Of a DNA stretch of 64,000 nt, positions 17,128 to 24,362 are shown piece after piece. Source of the stretch: JAFGBM01 sp964564915 (GTDB lineage: Bacteria > Actinomycetota > Actinomycetes > Actinomycetales > Demequinaceae); NCBI GenBank assembly GCA_964564915.1, contig CAZMCU010000001.1, positions 18,695 to 82,694 of the forward strand, given 5' to 3'. The notes beneath the pieces are model-generated. The model saw only the letters and a list, made by a program, of their open reading frames with translations, searched no databases and was not told where the DNA came from. A program made the translations under genes and the position numbers. The number at the start of each line of letters is the position of its first letter. The stretch's first letter is position 1.

Positions 17128-18255
17128 TCAGGACTGAACAACGTCGTCGAACTTAATGGTTGCCCAGTCTCTCGCGCCCCACAGCGGCACGATTTCGATC
17201 CAGGTCTTCCCGGGTGCGAGCAGAACAGGCTCACCGTCAAGCGTCGTCAGGTGGAAGGTATCGTAGCGATCCGCCTTGCTCCACCGGATCGGGATGACCT
17301 TACCTCCCGTCGCGACGAACCCCGGTGCCCCCGAGACGATGACGAGCGACTCGGGGTTCTTCCCATTCGAGTACACGACCCCGGCGCGAAGGATGATGAC
17401 GTTGGTAGCGGCAAGCTGGTTTCCGTCCCTCGTGAGGTGCGGCTGGCTGAATTCGAAACGCTGCCAAAGTCCCGTCGTGGCATCCCAATCCCAGTGCGGG
17501 TGGCCGATGCCGGAGAACCGGATGTCGATCGTCCCCACCGACGTGCCCTCGACCGATGCCGTCGCGAGCTCAGCGGGATAGGCGTAGTCGAACTGCTTGG
17601 TCGCGGGCGAGGCCCCCTTGGCGATGGCATCGTCGGCCACGACGGGAAGGTTGACCCTCAGGCTGTGCATCGAGATCGTCGGATTGACCCGGAAGAATCC
17701 CTCGGAATACCAGATGTAACCCCTGGTTACCCCGCTATGCTTCGCGTCTTCCATAAAGAGGTACTGCTCGTCGTACTGGAACACCTTCTGCACCGCGAAG
17801 TTACACCCCGACGCCACGAGAGCCGTATGGAACGACCCCATCAGATTAGGGTCCATGTTCCGAGCCGACCGGACGGGGCCCACCTCGTCGGGAAGGGTCG
17901 TCTGAAAAACCGCGAGGAACCGCACCCCACTGTCGTTGATGTACTCCTCGAAGACGATATCGGCGTACTCCAGATCCGACTGGGGGCGGGCCATGGACCC
18001 GTTCTCGACCTTCACCCCCAGCGCGATGCCCTCCACGTCCGCCGGATCGGCCCCCACCGCACTCAAGCCCGTGAGGGGCCACACCACCGATGGAATCGGA
18101 TCGTCCGGAGGGGAAGGCACCGGGTCACGATTCTCGCGTGGCGTGGCGGTCACGGTTTCCGCGGGAGGCGTGACGACCTCGGGTGCGCATGCGCCGAACA
18201 GCAGAGCGACAAGCACCGTGAGGGCAGCAGCAGAGAACCGGGTGCCACGGGTCAT
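17128..18255 (-). CDS. DUF3048 (YerB-like) lipoprotein, tandem copy C
   Basis: 375 aa. Lipobox FGACAPEVVTPP; core VWPLTGLSAVGADPADVEG, VKVENGSMARPQSDLEYADIV, FEEYIN, VGPVRSARNMDPNLMGSFH. Same length as copy A and close to it throughout. The ATG at 18255 lies 7 nt after TAGACT and only 33 bp from the divergent menE start, so the two promoters are packed into that gap. Function unknown; an envelope role is likely from the lipoprotein signal. Confidence 0.9.
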   Translation of the reverse strand: MTRGTRFSAAALTVLVALLFGACAPEVVTPPAETVTATPRENRDPVPSPPDDPIPSVVWPLTGLSAVGADPADVEGIALGVKVENGSMARPQSDLEYADIVFEEYINDSGVRFLAVFQTTLPDEVGPVRSARNMDPNLMGSFHTALVASGCNFAVQKVFQYDEQYLFMEDAKHSGVTRGYIWYSEGFFRVNPTISMHSLRVNLPVVADDAIAKGASPATKQFDYAYPAELATASVEGTSVGTIDIRFSGIGHPHWDWDATTGLWQRFEFSQPHLTRDGNQLAATNVIILRAGVVYSNGKNPESLVIVSGAPGFVATGGKVIPIRWSKADRYDTFHLTTLDGEPVLLAPGKTWIEIVPLWGARDWATIKFDDVVQS

Positions 18256-18262
18256 GGCGCCA

Positions 18263-18268
18263 AGTCTA
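18263..18268 (-). promoter_or_regulatory. -10 box, leaderless promoter of DUF3048 copy C
   Basis: TAGACT on the minus strand, 7 nt before the ATG. It is separated by 8 bp from the opposing menE -10 box. Confidence 0.6.
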
Positions 18269-18276
18269 GGCATGCC

Positions 18277-18282
18277 TACGCT
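18277..18282 (+). promoter_or_regulatory. -10 box, leaderless promoter of menE
   Basis: TACGCT, then six G, then GTG (with ATG as the next codon). The -35 zones of this promoter and the opposing one must lie inside the neighbouring gene. Confidence 0.6.
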
Positions 18283-18288
18283 GGGGGG

Positions 18289-19338
18289 GTGATGTACGCG
18301 AGACTCACCGATGGGGTAACCGCAGCCGTCCGGGCTGCCTTGTCGGGGGATGTTCGGGGCATCGCGGTCGCCACCTCGGGGACAACCGGCCAGCCGCGCG
18401 AGGTCCTCATCGGGCGCGAGGCTCTCCGCTCCTCCGCCGAGGCGACTCATCGTCGCCTCGCGGGGCCGGGACGCTGGCTGCTCGCCGTCCCGACCGATCG
18501 GATCGCGGGGATCCAAGTGCTGGTTCGATCCTTTCTTGCCGGGACCACTCCCGTCGCTATGCCCCCGAGGCCGTTCACCCCGGAGACTTTCACGGCCACG
18601 GCCCGCCTCCTCGTCGAATCGACGGATGCGGGTGTCCCCTTGTACACCTCACTCGTTCCCACCCAGGTGCGGAGGTTGCTCTCGTCGGCCGAGGGGACAC
18701 GTGCTCTCGAGTCTCTCACCGCGGTCCTCGTCGGAGGCGCCAGGCTCACCATCTCCTCGGTACCCACCACCGTCGTCGAAACCTACGGGGCGACGGAAAC
18801 CTCGGGTGGATGTGTCTATGCGGGGTTACCCCTCGATGGTGTTCAGGTACGGGTTTCCGACAATGGTCGGATCAGGATCGCGGGCGCCACCCTCGCCGAC
18901 GGGTATGCGGACGGTGACGACGATGCCTTCGTCCACACCGACGGCGTGCGCTGGTTCGTGACGAGTGATTGTGGCGCGCTCAGGGAAGGACGGCTTGAGG
19001 TCCTAGGACGCGCGGACGATGTCATCGTCACCGGGGGCCATAAAGTGCATCCCGTTTCCGTTGAGCATGCTCTCGTCGCACTGGACGGCATCGACGAGGC
19101 CGTGGTCGTCGGTGTACCCGATCCGGAGTGGGGGGAACGGGTCGTGGCCCTGGTGGTCGCGAGGGACGGAACGAACGTGCCGTCAGCGAAGGACGTGCGA
19201 TCCGCACTCGCCGACAGCCTTCCTCGATTCGCCATGCCCCGAGAGGTGCATGCGGTCGGTAGGCTTCCCGTGGTCGACAACGGCAAGATCGACCGCGGCG
19301 CGGCGAGGAGACTCGCCCAAAGCGGACCACAGGAGTGA
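18289..19338 (+). CDS. menE: o-succinylbenzoate-CoA ligase (AMP-forming)
   Basis: 349 aa, a short actinobacterial-type MenE of the ANL superfamily. It activates o-succinylbenzoate with ATP and CoA. Motifs in order: ATP loop VATSGTTGQPREV, VLVGGARL, TYGATETSGGCVY (aromatic/ATE motif), TSDCGALREGRLEVLGRADDVIVTGG (Asp and Arg of the ATP site and hinge) and LPVVDNGKIDR (catalytic Lys). GTG 18289 is 6 nt after TACGCT; ATG 18292 is the next codon and equally possible. It is followed by menA with nearly no gap. Confidence 0.94.
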   Translation: MMYARLTDGVTAAVRAALSGDVRGIAVATSGTTGQPREVLIGREALRSSAEATHRRLAGPGRWLLAVPTDRIAGIQVLVRSFLAGTTPVAMPPRPFTPETFTATARLLVESTDAGVPLYTSLVPTQVRRLLSSAEGTRALESLTAVLVGGARLTISSVPTTVVETYGATETSGGCVYAGLPLDGVQVRVSDNGRIRIAGATLADGYADGDDDAFVHTDGVRWFVTSDCGALREGRLEVLGRADDVIVTGGHKVHPVSVEHALVALDGIDEAVVVGVPDPEWGERVVALVVARDGTNVPSAKDVRSALADSLPRFAMPREVHAVGRLPVVDNGKIDRGAARRLAQSGPQE

Positions 19339-19349
19339 GGGCAGAACTC

Positions 19350-20222
19350 ATGGCAGCAACGATGGGGGACTGGATCGCGGGCGCCCGCCCCCGAACGCTG
19401 ACGACGGCCCTCTCTCCTGTCGCGGTTGGCTCCGCCTGCGCCATGGCCGTTAGCGCTTTTCGACCGGGATACGCACTCCTCGCTCTCGGTATCGCCCTTG
19501 CCCTTCAAGTCGCCGCCAACTTTGCGAACGATTACTCGGACGGCGTCAGGGGTACCGATGTCAACCGGATTGGCCCGGAGAGGCTCGTCGCTTCGGGAAA
19601 GGCCCGTCCCTCCGCGGTGCGTCTAGCCGCGATTGCTACCTTCGCCGTCGGTTCCGTCCTCGGAATTTGGCTCACCGTCCTGTCAGGCCAGTGGTGGCTC
19701 CTTGCCGTTGGCGGCGCCGCCATCGTCGCCGCATGGACGTACACGGGTTCGAAAAATCCCTATGGGTACGTCGGTTGGGGTGAGTTCAGCGTGTTCGTGT
19801 TCTTCGGCCTCGTCGCTACCCTCGGGACGATGGTGACTCAGGCCGGTCGAATCACGTGGTGGGCGGTGGTCGCGGCGACGGGTGTCGGACTACACTCCGT
19901 CGCGATGCTGCTCGTCAACAACATCCGCGACCGCGAATCTGACTCCCTTGTCGGCAAGCGCACGCTCGCCGTTCGACTCGGGGAGGGCCGAGTGCGATTC
20001 CTCTTCGGCACGTGCGTTACGGTACCGATGGTCACGGGTTCGATCGTGGCTTTCGAGCGGCCATGGGCCCTTCTCACGCTCCTCCTCCTCCTCCCGTCCG
20101 TCCTCGTCGCATTGGCGGTCATCGCCGGGGTGCGAGGAAGATCCATGCGAGCGGTCTTCGCCGGGGAGAGCGCGTTGGGACTCGGTTACGGACTTCTCCT
20201 CGCCCTCGGAATAGCGCTCTAG
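19350..20222 (+). CDS. menA: 1,4-dihydroxy-2-naphthoate polyprenyltransferase
   Basis: About 290 aa UbiA-family integral membrane enzyme with eight or nine transmembrane helices. It attaches the prenyl chain to DHNA to give demethylmenaquinone. The first Asp-rich motif is NFANDYSDGVRGTD and the second NNIRDRESDSLVGKRTLAVRLG. Start: ATG 19350 has GAGGG at 8 nt; GTG 19335, which overlaps the menE stop, would add five residues. Translationally coupled or nearly so with menE. Confidence 0.95.
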   Translation: MAATMGDWIAGARPRTLTTALSPVAVGSACAMAVSAFRPGYALLALGIALALQVAANFANDYSDGVRGTDVNRIGPERLVASGKARPSAVRLAAIATFAVGSVLGIWLTVLSGQWWLLAVGGAAIVAAWTYTGSKNPYGYVGWGEFSVFVFFGLVATLGTMVTQAGRITWWAVVAATGVGLHSVAMLLVNNIRDRESDSLVGKRTLAVRLGEGRVRFLFGTCVTVPMVTGSIVAFERPWALLTLLLLLPSVLVALAVIAGVRGRSMRAVFAGESALGLGYGLLLALGIAL

Positions 20223-20235
20223 CAGGGACACGTCG

Positions 20236-20257
20236 CTCCCCGTCGGCACCCGGGGAG
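20236..20257. terminator. hairpin between convergent menA and the DUF4229 gene
   Basis: CTCCCCG and CGGGGAG form a perfect 7-bp stem with an 8-nt loop in the 37-bp gap between two convergent genes. No T-tract on either side, so a bidirectional terminator is inferred from position and stability. Confidence 0.5.
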
Positions 20258-20259
20258 GA

Positions 20260-20538
20260 CTAGCGCCTTCGCGGGCCCTTCGCGATGGGGGCAGCCCCCT
20301 CGGCTGTCTCATCGAGGTTCCCTCTCGCACTCGCACGTCCCACCCTCTGGCTCAGTGCGCGCTCTAGCCGTTGGCTCGGGACATCGTGGATCGGTCCGAA
20401 CATCGCGTAGGTCACGAACCAGGCGAGGACGACGGCCCCCAGCACCGCGGTCCAGTGACGCCACCCCAGCGCCCACTCCGCAAGCAACGCGGCGAAGAAG
20501 AGCGCCACGCGCGCGACCCAGTACATCAATGCCTTCAC
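20260..20538 (-). CDS. DUF4229-type small membrane protein
   Basis: 92 aa with two transmembrane helices (YWVARVALFFAALLAEWAL and WTAVLGAVVLAWFVTYAM) and a charged cytoplasmic tail rich in Arg. This matches the actinobacterial DUF4229 family, often found beside menA; function unknown. The GTG at 20538 is 6 nt after a TACACT hexamer. The gene is head-to-head with the next one, only 33 bp apart. Confidence 0.75.
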   Translation of the reverse strand: MKALMYWVARVALFFAALLAEWALGWRHWTAVLGAVVLAWFVTYAMFGPIHDVPSQRLERALSQRVGRASARGNLDETAEGAAPIAKGPRRR

Positions 20539-20544
20539 GCGGCC

Positions 20545-20550
20545 AGTGTA
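20545..20550 (-). promoter_or_regulatory. -10 box, leaderless promoter of the DUF4229 gene
   Basis: TACACT on the minus strand, 6 nt before the GTG, facing away from the opposing promoter 9 bp away. Confidence 0.6.
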
Positions 20551-20559
20551 GTTGCGCGA

Positions 20560-20565
20560 TACAGT
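20560..20565 (+). promoter_or_regulatory. -10 box, leaderless promoter of the PLDNc-domain gene
   Basis: TACAGT, then 6 nt, then ATG 20572. Confidence 0.6.
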
Positions 20566-20571
20566 GCCGCC

Positions 20572-20862
20572 ATGAAGACGCTCCTCCTCTTCCTCTTTTA
20601 CATCGCGTTGGCCACGTATTGCATCGTTGACGTGGTCCAACGCCCAGAGGACTCCCCGCACGGTCTCCCCAAGGTCGTGTGGATTCTCATCCTGTTGTTT
20701 TTCCCGGTGATCCCCGCGCTCGTGTGGCTCTATCTCCGTTTCCAGGAACACACGCGAGACGCCCCTCGATCTCGCCCGCTTTCGCCGGACGACGACCCCG
20801 AGTACCTTCGGTGGTTGGCCGAACAGGAGAGGCGGCGACGCCGGTCCAACGGGGGAGAGTGA
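20572..20862 (+). CDS. phospholipase D-nuclease N-terminal (PLDNc) domain membrane protein
   Basis: 96 aa. Two transmembrane helices (TLLLFLFYIALATYCIVDVV and VVWILILLFFPVIPALVWLY) around GLPKVVW, the hallmark of the PLDNc_N domain, followed by a charged tail ending in RRRRRSNGGE. The domain occurs alone in many actinobacterial membrane proteins; its role is unknown. Leaderless start at ATG 20572. Convergent with the glycosyltransferase at 20899. Confidence 0.8.
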   Translation: MKTLLLFLFYIALATYCIVDVVQRPEDSPHGLPKVVWILILLFFPVIPALVWLYLRFQEHTRDAPRSRPLSPDDDPEYLRWLAEQERRRRRSNGGE

Positions 20863-20898
20863 CCGTCGGCGATTCCCCAACCATGGCGTTTGGGGCGC

Positions 20899-22017
20899 CT
20901 AGCCGACGTAGAAAGCCTCGATAGCGGGTCCAACCACCCGAATGTCGAACGAGCGCACGCGCTCGCGCTGATCGGCGTGTATCGCTCGACGCAACTGAGG
21001 ATTCGTCACGAGACGGGTCAGAAGATCGGCGAACGCCTCGGTGTCTCTCGGATCGACGGCAACGTCGGGAGAGTCGCCCAGCACGCTCAGGTACCCGGGG
21101 TTATTGCCCCCAATGACGGCCCCAGCCCCCGCGGCCATCGCCTCGACGAGGATGATCCCAAAGCTCTCTCCCCCCGTGGCAGGGAACACCGCGATGTCGG
21201 CCTCGGCCAAGAAACTCGGCTTGGCCGCCTCCGAAACGAATCCCGGCATCGACACGAGCGCCGATAGCCCCAACGACTCCACGCGGGTGCGGACCTTCTC
21301 CGCGAGTGGTCCGCGACCGGCCAATCGGACGTCCATCGTGGCCCGGACGTCCTCCGGGACGCGGGCGAGTGCCTCCACCAACTCCAGCGCACCTTTCCGC
21401 TCGACCAGCCTTCCCAGGAAAGCCACGATCACGCGTCCCCGTTTTCCGGCACGAGGGTGAGCGGCCGCGGCGATACTGGTCACGTCGACGGCCGCGGGGA
21501 TCATCCCGCACGGGACGCCAAAGGACCGCCGTGCGAATTCGGCGGCGGCGGGAGAGATCGCGCAGAACCGGTCGAAGCGACGGAGATTCCGGCGAAGCGC
21601 CAACCCCAGCGCACGGGTGGCAAATCGGGACGCTGCACCCGTCGGCAGGATGAGGAAGCTTCCCACGATGGCCACGGTGGACCCCTGAACCTTTCGTGCC
21701 TGAGTCACCACTCTGCCGGCGAACAGCGGGGAATGGGGGGTTTGGACGTGGATCACGTCGAACCGCTCTCGCTTCAGGAATTCGCGGAGCATGCGACGCG
21801 ACGTCGGCAGCGGGATACGGAGGGTGTTCCCGTTGAACTCCGTCGCGACGTTCCTGGCGAGCGAGTGGACGTTCTTCAGGTCGGTCCTGGTTGTACCGGA
21901 ACACAGGTAGTGAACCTCGTGACCACTCCGAGCAAGGTAGGAGCCAAGGGTAAGGACGTATTGCTGAACGCCGTCCGGCCGATCGAGGCTATCGTCAAGG
22001 ACGAGGGCGATCTTCAC
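20899..22017 (-). CDS. family 4 glycosyltransferase
   Basis: 372 aa GT-B enzyme. N-terminal domain MKIALVLDDSLDRPDGVQQYV with FDVIHVQTPHS; C-terminal nucleotide-sugar domain FLGRLVERKGALELVEAL and the E-x7-E motif GGESFGIILVEAMAAG. The family includes PimB-like mannosyltransferases of actinobacterial lipoglycans; the acceptor cannot be read from the sequence. GTG at 22017 overlaps the stop of the upstream phosphatase gene (GTGA), so both are co-translated. Cytoplasmic face of the membrane. Confidence 0.88.
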   Translation of the reverse strand: MKIALVLDDSLDRPDGVQQYVLTLGSYLARSGHEVHYLCSGTTRTDLKNVHSLARNVATEFNGNTLRIPLPTSRRMLREFLKRERFDVIHVQTPHSPLFAGRVVTQARKVQGSTVAIVGSFLILPTGAASRFATRALGLALRRNLRRFDRFCAISPAAAEFARRSFGVPCGMIPAAVDVTSIAAAAHPRAGKRGRVIVAFLGRLVERKGALELVEALARVPEDVRATMDVRLAGRGPLAEKVRTRVESLGLSALVSMPGFVSEAAKPSFLAEADIAVFPATGGESFGIILVEAMAAGAGAVIGGNNPGYLSVLGDSPDVAVDPRDTEAFADLLTRLVTNPQLRRAIHADQRERVRSFDIRVVGPAIEAFYVG

Positions 22018-22634
22018 GTGGACACCGGACCGGTGGACAACGGCGTCGCGTACCCCACACCGATCACCTTCCCGTCCTCAACCGCGAGGCTCGTCAGTGA
22101 CCCGAGGGCGCACTGACGCCTCCTCGGATCGTGAGCCAGTCTTCTTCCCTCGACGCTCAGCCGCGTTACCCAAATCGGCAACTGATGACTGACCAGCACG
22201 GTATCCCTCACCGGTTCGACGCGCGCGGCATCGAGGACCGCGGCGATCATGCGATCACGCTGCTCGACGTATGGCTCCCCCCAAGAGGGTCGACAGGGGT
22301 TCCTGACTGCCCACAGCCTCTTGGGATGCACCAGGAACTTGGCGATCGGGTGAATCCTCAGCCCTTCGAACGAGTTCCCAGCCTCGATGAGCCGCTCGTC
22401 CGTCTCGACGGCCACACCGAAGGCCTCCCCAACAGGCGTGGCGGTCTGCTGCGCGCGAAGGAGGGGCGAGGCGACCACCCTCGCGACGTCGTATCCCGCC
22501 GCCTTGAGGTGCGCGGCCGCAACCCGCGCCATTTCCTCTCCCGCGGCACTCAACCGAAAGTCCGGAAGCCTCCCGTACAGGATCCCCTCGGGGTTATGAA
22601 CGTGGCCGTGGCGCAGCAAGTGGACGGTCGGCAT
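22014..22634 (-). CDS. histidine phosphatase family protein
   Basis: 206 aa. The phosphohistidine motif LLRHGHVHNPEG is at residues 6-17, with SPLLRAQQTA (second Arg), ERLIEAGNSFEG (acid) and VLVSHQLPIW (second His), the usual order of the phosphoglycerate-mutase-like phosphatases. Substrate unknown. The ATG at 22634 has GGGAG upstream; the longer open frame before it has no homology. It lies between a glutaredoxin-like gene and the glycosyltransferase, all in one direction, with a 4-base overlap to the latter. Confidence 0.88.
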   Translation of the reverse strand: MPTVHLLRHGHVHNPEGILYGRLPDFRLSAAGEEMARVAAAHLKAAGYDVARVVASPLLRAQQTATPVGEAFGVAVETDERLIEAGNSFEGLRIHPIAKFLVHPKRLWAVRNPCRPSWGEPYVEQRDRMIAAVLDAARVEPVRDTVLVSHQLPIWVTRLSVEGRRLAHDPRRRQCALGSLTSLAVEDGKVIGVGYATPLSTGPVST

Positions 22635-22684
22635 GACCCTAGTCTCCCAAATCCCTGGAGCCCCCCGCGCCGACCCGCCTCGCC

Positions 22685-22921
22685 TTACTTGAGGAAGGCG
22701 TGTAACTTCTCCGGATCGATCCTCCAGAAGCCTCTCAAGATTCCGTCGACCGTCACGGCGGGCACGAGGTCGCTGTAGGTTTCCGCGGCGGCAAGATCCG
22801 AATCGACATCCACCTCTTCCCATTCGACGCGTGCCCGGGAGCACACCTCGTCGACCACGGGCCGGGCATCGGCACAGAGGTGGCACCCGCTGCGGGTAAA
22901 GAGGATCACTCGTGCCGCCAT
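22685..22921 (-). CDS. glutaredoxin family protein (DUF836-like)
   Basis: 78 aa thioredoxin-fold protein with the redox motif TRSGCHLCADA at residues 9-19 and the cis-Pro segment LVPAVTVDG. It resembles the small glutaredoxin-like proteins encoded near bS22 and SerB-like HAD genes in actinobacteria. The ATG at 22921 is 6 nt after TATCGT on the minus strand. It is divergent from the HAD phosphatase gene. Confidence 0.85.
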   Translation of the reverse strand: MAARVILFTRSGCHLCADARPVVDEVCSRARVEWEEVDVDSDLAAAETYSDLVPAVTVDGILRGFWRIDPEKLHAFLK

Positions 22922-22927
22922 GCGCCG

Positions 22928-22933
22928 ACGATA
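22928..22933 (-). promoter_or_regulatory. -10 box, leaderless promoter of the glutaredoxin-like gene
   Basis: TATCGT on the minus strand, 6 nt before ATG 22921. Confidence 0.5.
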
Positions 22934-22976
22934 CGCCTCGCGAATGGTGGGGAATAGGTGTTTGTGGTGAGGTAGA

Positions 22977-22982
22977 TAGGCT
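22977..22982 (+). promoter_or_regulatory. -10 box, leaderless promoter of the HAD phosphatase gene
   Basis: TAGGCT, then 6 nt, then ATG 22989. Confidence 0.55.
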
Positions 22983-22988
22983 GGTGGA

Positions 22989-23819
22989 ATGACCGCCTCG
23001 GCGTCACCCGAGGGGGCGCGCACGGTCGCGGCCTTCTTCGACGTGGACAACACCATCATCCGGGGGGCAAGCGCGTACCACATCGCTCGCGGCCTCCACC
23101 GTCGTGGCTATCTGAGAACCACCGCGATCATCCGGTTTGGTTGGCGCCAAATGAAGTACACCATGTTTGGGGAGAAAGCCGCCGGAATCGACAACATCCG
23201 ATCGGAAGCGTTGTCGATCATCCGCGGGTGGAGCGTCGCCGAGATGACCGCGATCGGTGAGGAGGTCTTCGACGAAGTCCTCGCGCTCCGAATCTTCCCG
23301 GCGACCAAGGGTTTACTCGATGCCCACCTCGCGCGTGGGCACGAGGTTTGGCTCGTCACGGCAGCTCCCGTCGAGGTCGGAAGTCTCATTGCCCGACGTC
23401 TGGGAGCAACCGGAGCACTGGGAACGATCGCCGAGCACCAGCACGGCTACTACACCGGAGCCCTCATCGGGGATCTGCTTCACGGCGCGAGGAAGGCAAC
23501 CGCCACGATCCGACTCGCCAAGACTCGCGGCATCGATCTCGCCAACTCCTTCGCGTATGGGGATTCGACGAACGACATTCCCATCCTCACGACGGTGGGA
23601 TTCCCGTGCGCGATCAACCCCGAGCGCAGGCTCCGGCGATACGCGAAGAGGCACAACTGGCCCATCCGTGATTTCCGAGGTAAGCGCAGCAACGGGAGGC
23701 GCGGTCTCATGGTGACGACGCTATCGGGCACCCTTTGGGTGTTCCTCGTCATCGTTCGGGGCCTCACGGCCCCCATCAGGGGTGCGTTTCGGGCCCTCTT
23801 CCGCCGTCGGCGAGGATGA
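22989..23819 (+). CDS. HAD-IB family phosphatase, SerB-like
   Basis: 276 aa. HAD motif I FFDVDNTIIRG (nucleophile and acid Asp), motif II LVTAAPVEV, motif III Lys near GARKATATIRLAK, and motif IV FAYGDSTNDIPILTTVG. This is subfamily IB, related to phosphoserine phosphatase and to lysophosphatidate-type fusions; the true substrate is unclear. A hydrophobic helix near the C-terminus (TLSGTLWVFLVIVRGLTAPI) may associate it with the membrane. Gene neighbourhood (bS22 and an excisionase-like protein) is the conserved actinobacterial one. Confidence 0.88.
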   Translation: MTASASPEGARTVAAFFDVDNTIIRGASAYHIARGLHRRGYLRTTAIIRFGWRQMKYTMFGEKAAGIDNIRSEALSIIRGWSVAEMTAIGEEVFDEVLALRIFPATKGLLDAHLARGHEVWLVTAAPVEVGSLIARRLGATGALGTIAEHQHGYYTGALIGDLLHGARKATATIRLAKTRGIDLANSFAYGDSTNDIPILTTVGFPCAINPERRLRRYAKRHNWPIRDFRGKRSNGRRGLMVTTLSGTLWVFLVIVRGLTAPIRGAFRALFRRRRG

Positions 23820-23820
23820 C

Positions 23821-23842
23821 GTCGCGGCGCCTCAGCGCCGAC
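23821..23842. terminator. GC-rich hairpin after the HAD gene
   Basis: CGGCGC, loop CTCA, GCGCCG, in the 27-bp gap between the convergent HAD and bS22 genes. No T-tract; a bidirectional terminator is inferred. Confidence 0.4.
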
Positions 23843-23846
23843 GACG

Positions 23847-23945
23847 CTACTTCTTGTTGCGCCGCTGGTGACGCGTCTTGCGAAGGAGTTTGCGATGCTT
23901 CTTCTTCGACATGCGCTTGCGGCGCTTCTTGATGATGGAACCCAC
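23847..23945 (-). CDS. 30S ribosomal protein bS22 (AURKAIP1/COX24-like)
   Basis: 32 aa, extremely basic: it starts MGSIIKKRRKRMSKKKHRKL and ends TRHQRRNKK. This is the small actinobacterial ribosomal protein called bS22 in mycobacteria, also annotated as AURKAIP1/COX24 domain protein. It is too short for usual gene finders. It starts with GTG at 23945, with GAGG about five bases upstream, and ends in TAG at 23847. The neighbouring helix-turn-helix gene and SerB-like gene match the known mycobacterial order. Confidence 0.93.
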   Translation of the reverse strand: MGSIIKKRRKRMSKKKHRKLLRKTRHQRRNKK

Positions 23946-24011
23946 GGAACCTCACTCGCTGGCGCTGGATGGACGGACTGACGCGCGACCTTCGGGGCGC
24001 GAGACGGTTCC

Positions 24012-24251
24012 CTAGCCTACCGCTCCCGCGGAGCGCTCGTCGCTCTCAACGGGAAGACCGCCGTGAAGGGCAGCGTTCTCCATGAACATCTCCACGGCCT
24101 GCTGGGGTACGCGGAACGATCGACCAAAGCGGACGGCGGGCAAGTCCCCCGCGTGGACCCAGCGATAAACCGTCATGCGGGAAACCCTCAGCATGTCGGC
24201 GACCTCGGCGACGGTCAGGAACACCGTTCGCGGTGCGGCTGATTCTGCCAT
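24012..24251 (-). CDS. helix-turn-helix protein of the excisionase/BldC type
   Basis: 79 aa. The MerR-like winged helix is readable as FLTVAEVADMLRVSRMTVYRWVHAGDLPAVRFGRSFRVPQQAVEMFM, covering residues 11-57. It is a single DNA-binding domain without effector domain, like BldC of Streptomyces and its mycobacterial counterpart next to bS22. Probably a transcription regulator; targets unknown. It has its own promoter with both boxes and a leader of about 50 nt, unlike the leaderless neighbours. Confidence 0.9.
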   Translation of the reverse strand: MAESAAPRTVFLTVAEVADMLRVSRMTVYRWVHAGDLPAVRFGRSFRVPQQAVEMFMENAALHGGLPVESDERSAGAVG

Positions 24252-24308
24252 GGCCTGTTTCCCATCCTCCGAAGCATCTGCCAGAGATATCGGCGCGATG
24301 CGCTCCCC

Positions 24309-24337
24309 ACTGTAGGGGGTGTTGTGACAGATGTGAA
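24309..24337 (-). promoter_or_regulatory. promoter of the excisionase-like gene
   Basis: On the minus strand TTCACA (24332-24337) and TACAGT (24309-24314) are separated by 17 bp, the clearest -35/-10 pair in the window. Transcription would start about 50 nt before ATG 24251. Confidence 0.6.
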
Positions 24338-24362
24338 GGCTGGGAAGCGAGCCTGGCCGGAC

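Noticed and set aside
16990..18288. In-frame extension of menE upstream through the DUF3048 copy C region
   Set aside because: MenE homology begins at about 18292 and a leaderless promoter lies just before it. The upstream part is the antisense of the lipoprotein.
22635..22886. Longer start of the histidine phosphatase
   Set aside because: The RHG motif is normally within the first ten residues, as it is from ATG 22634; the extension overlaps the glutaredoxin-like gene.
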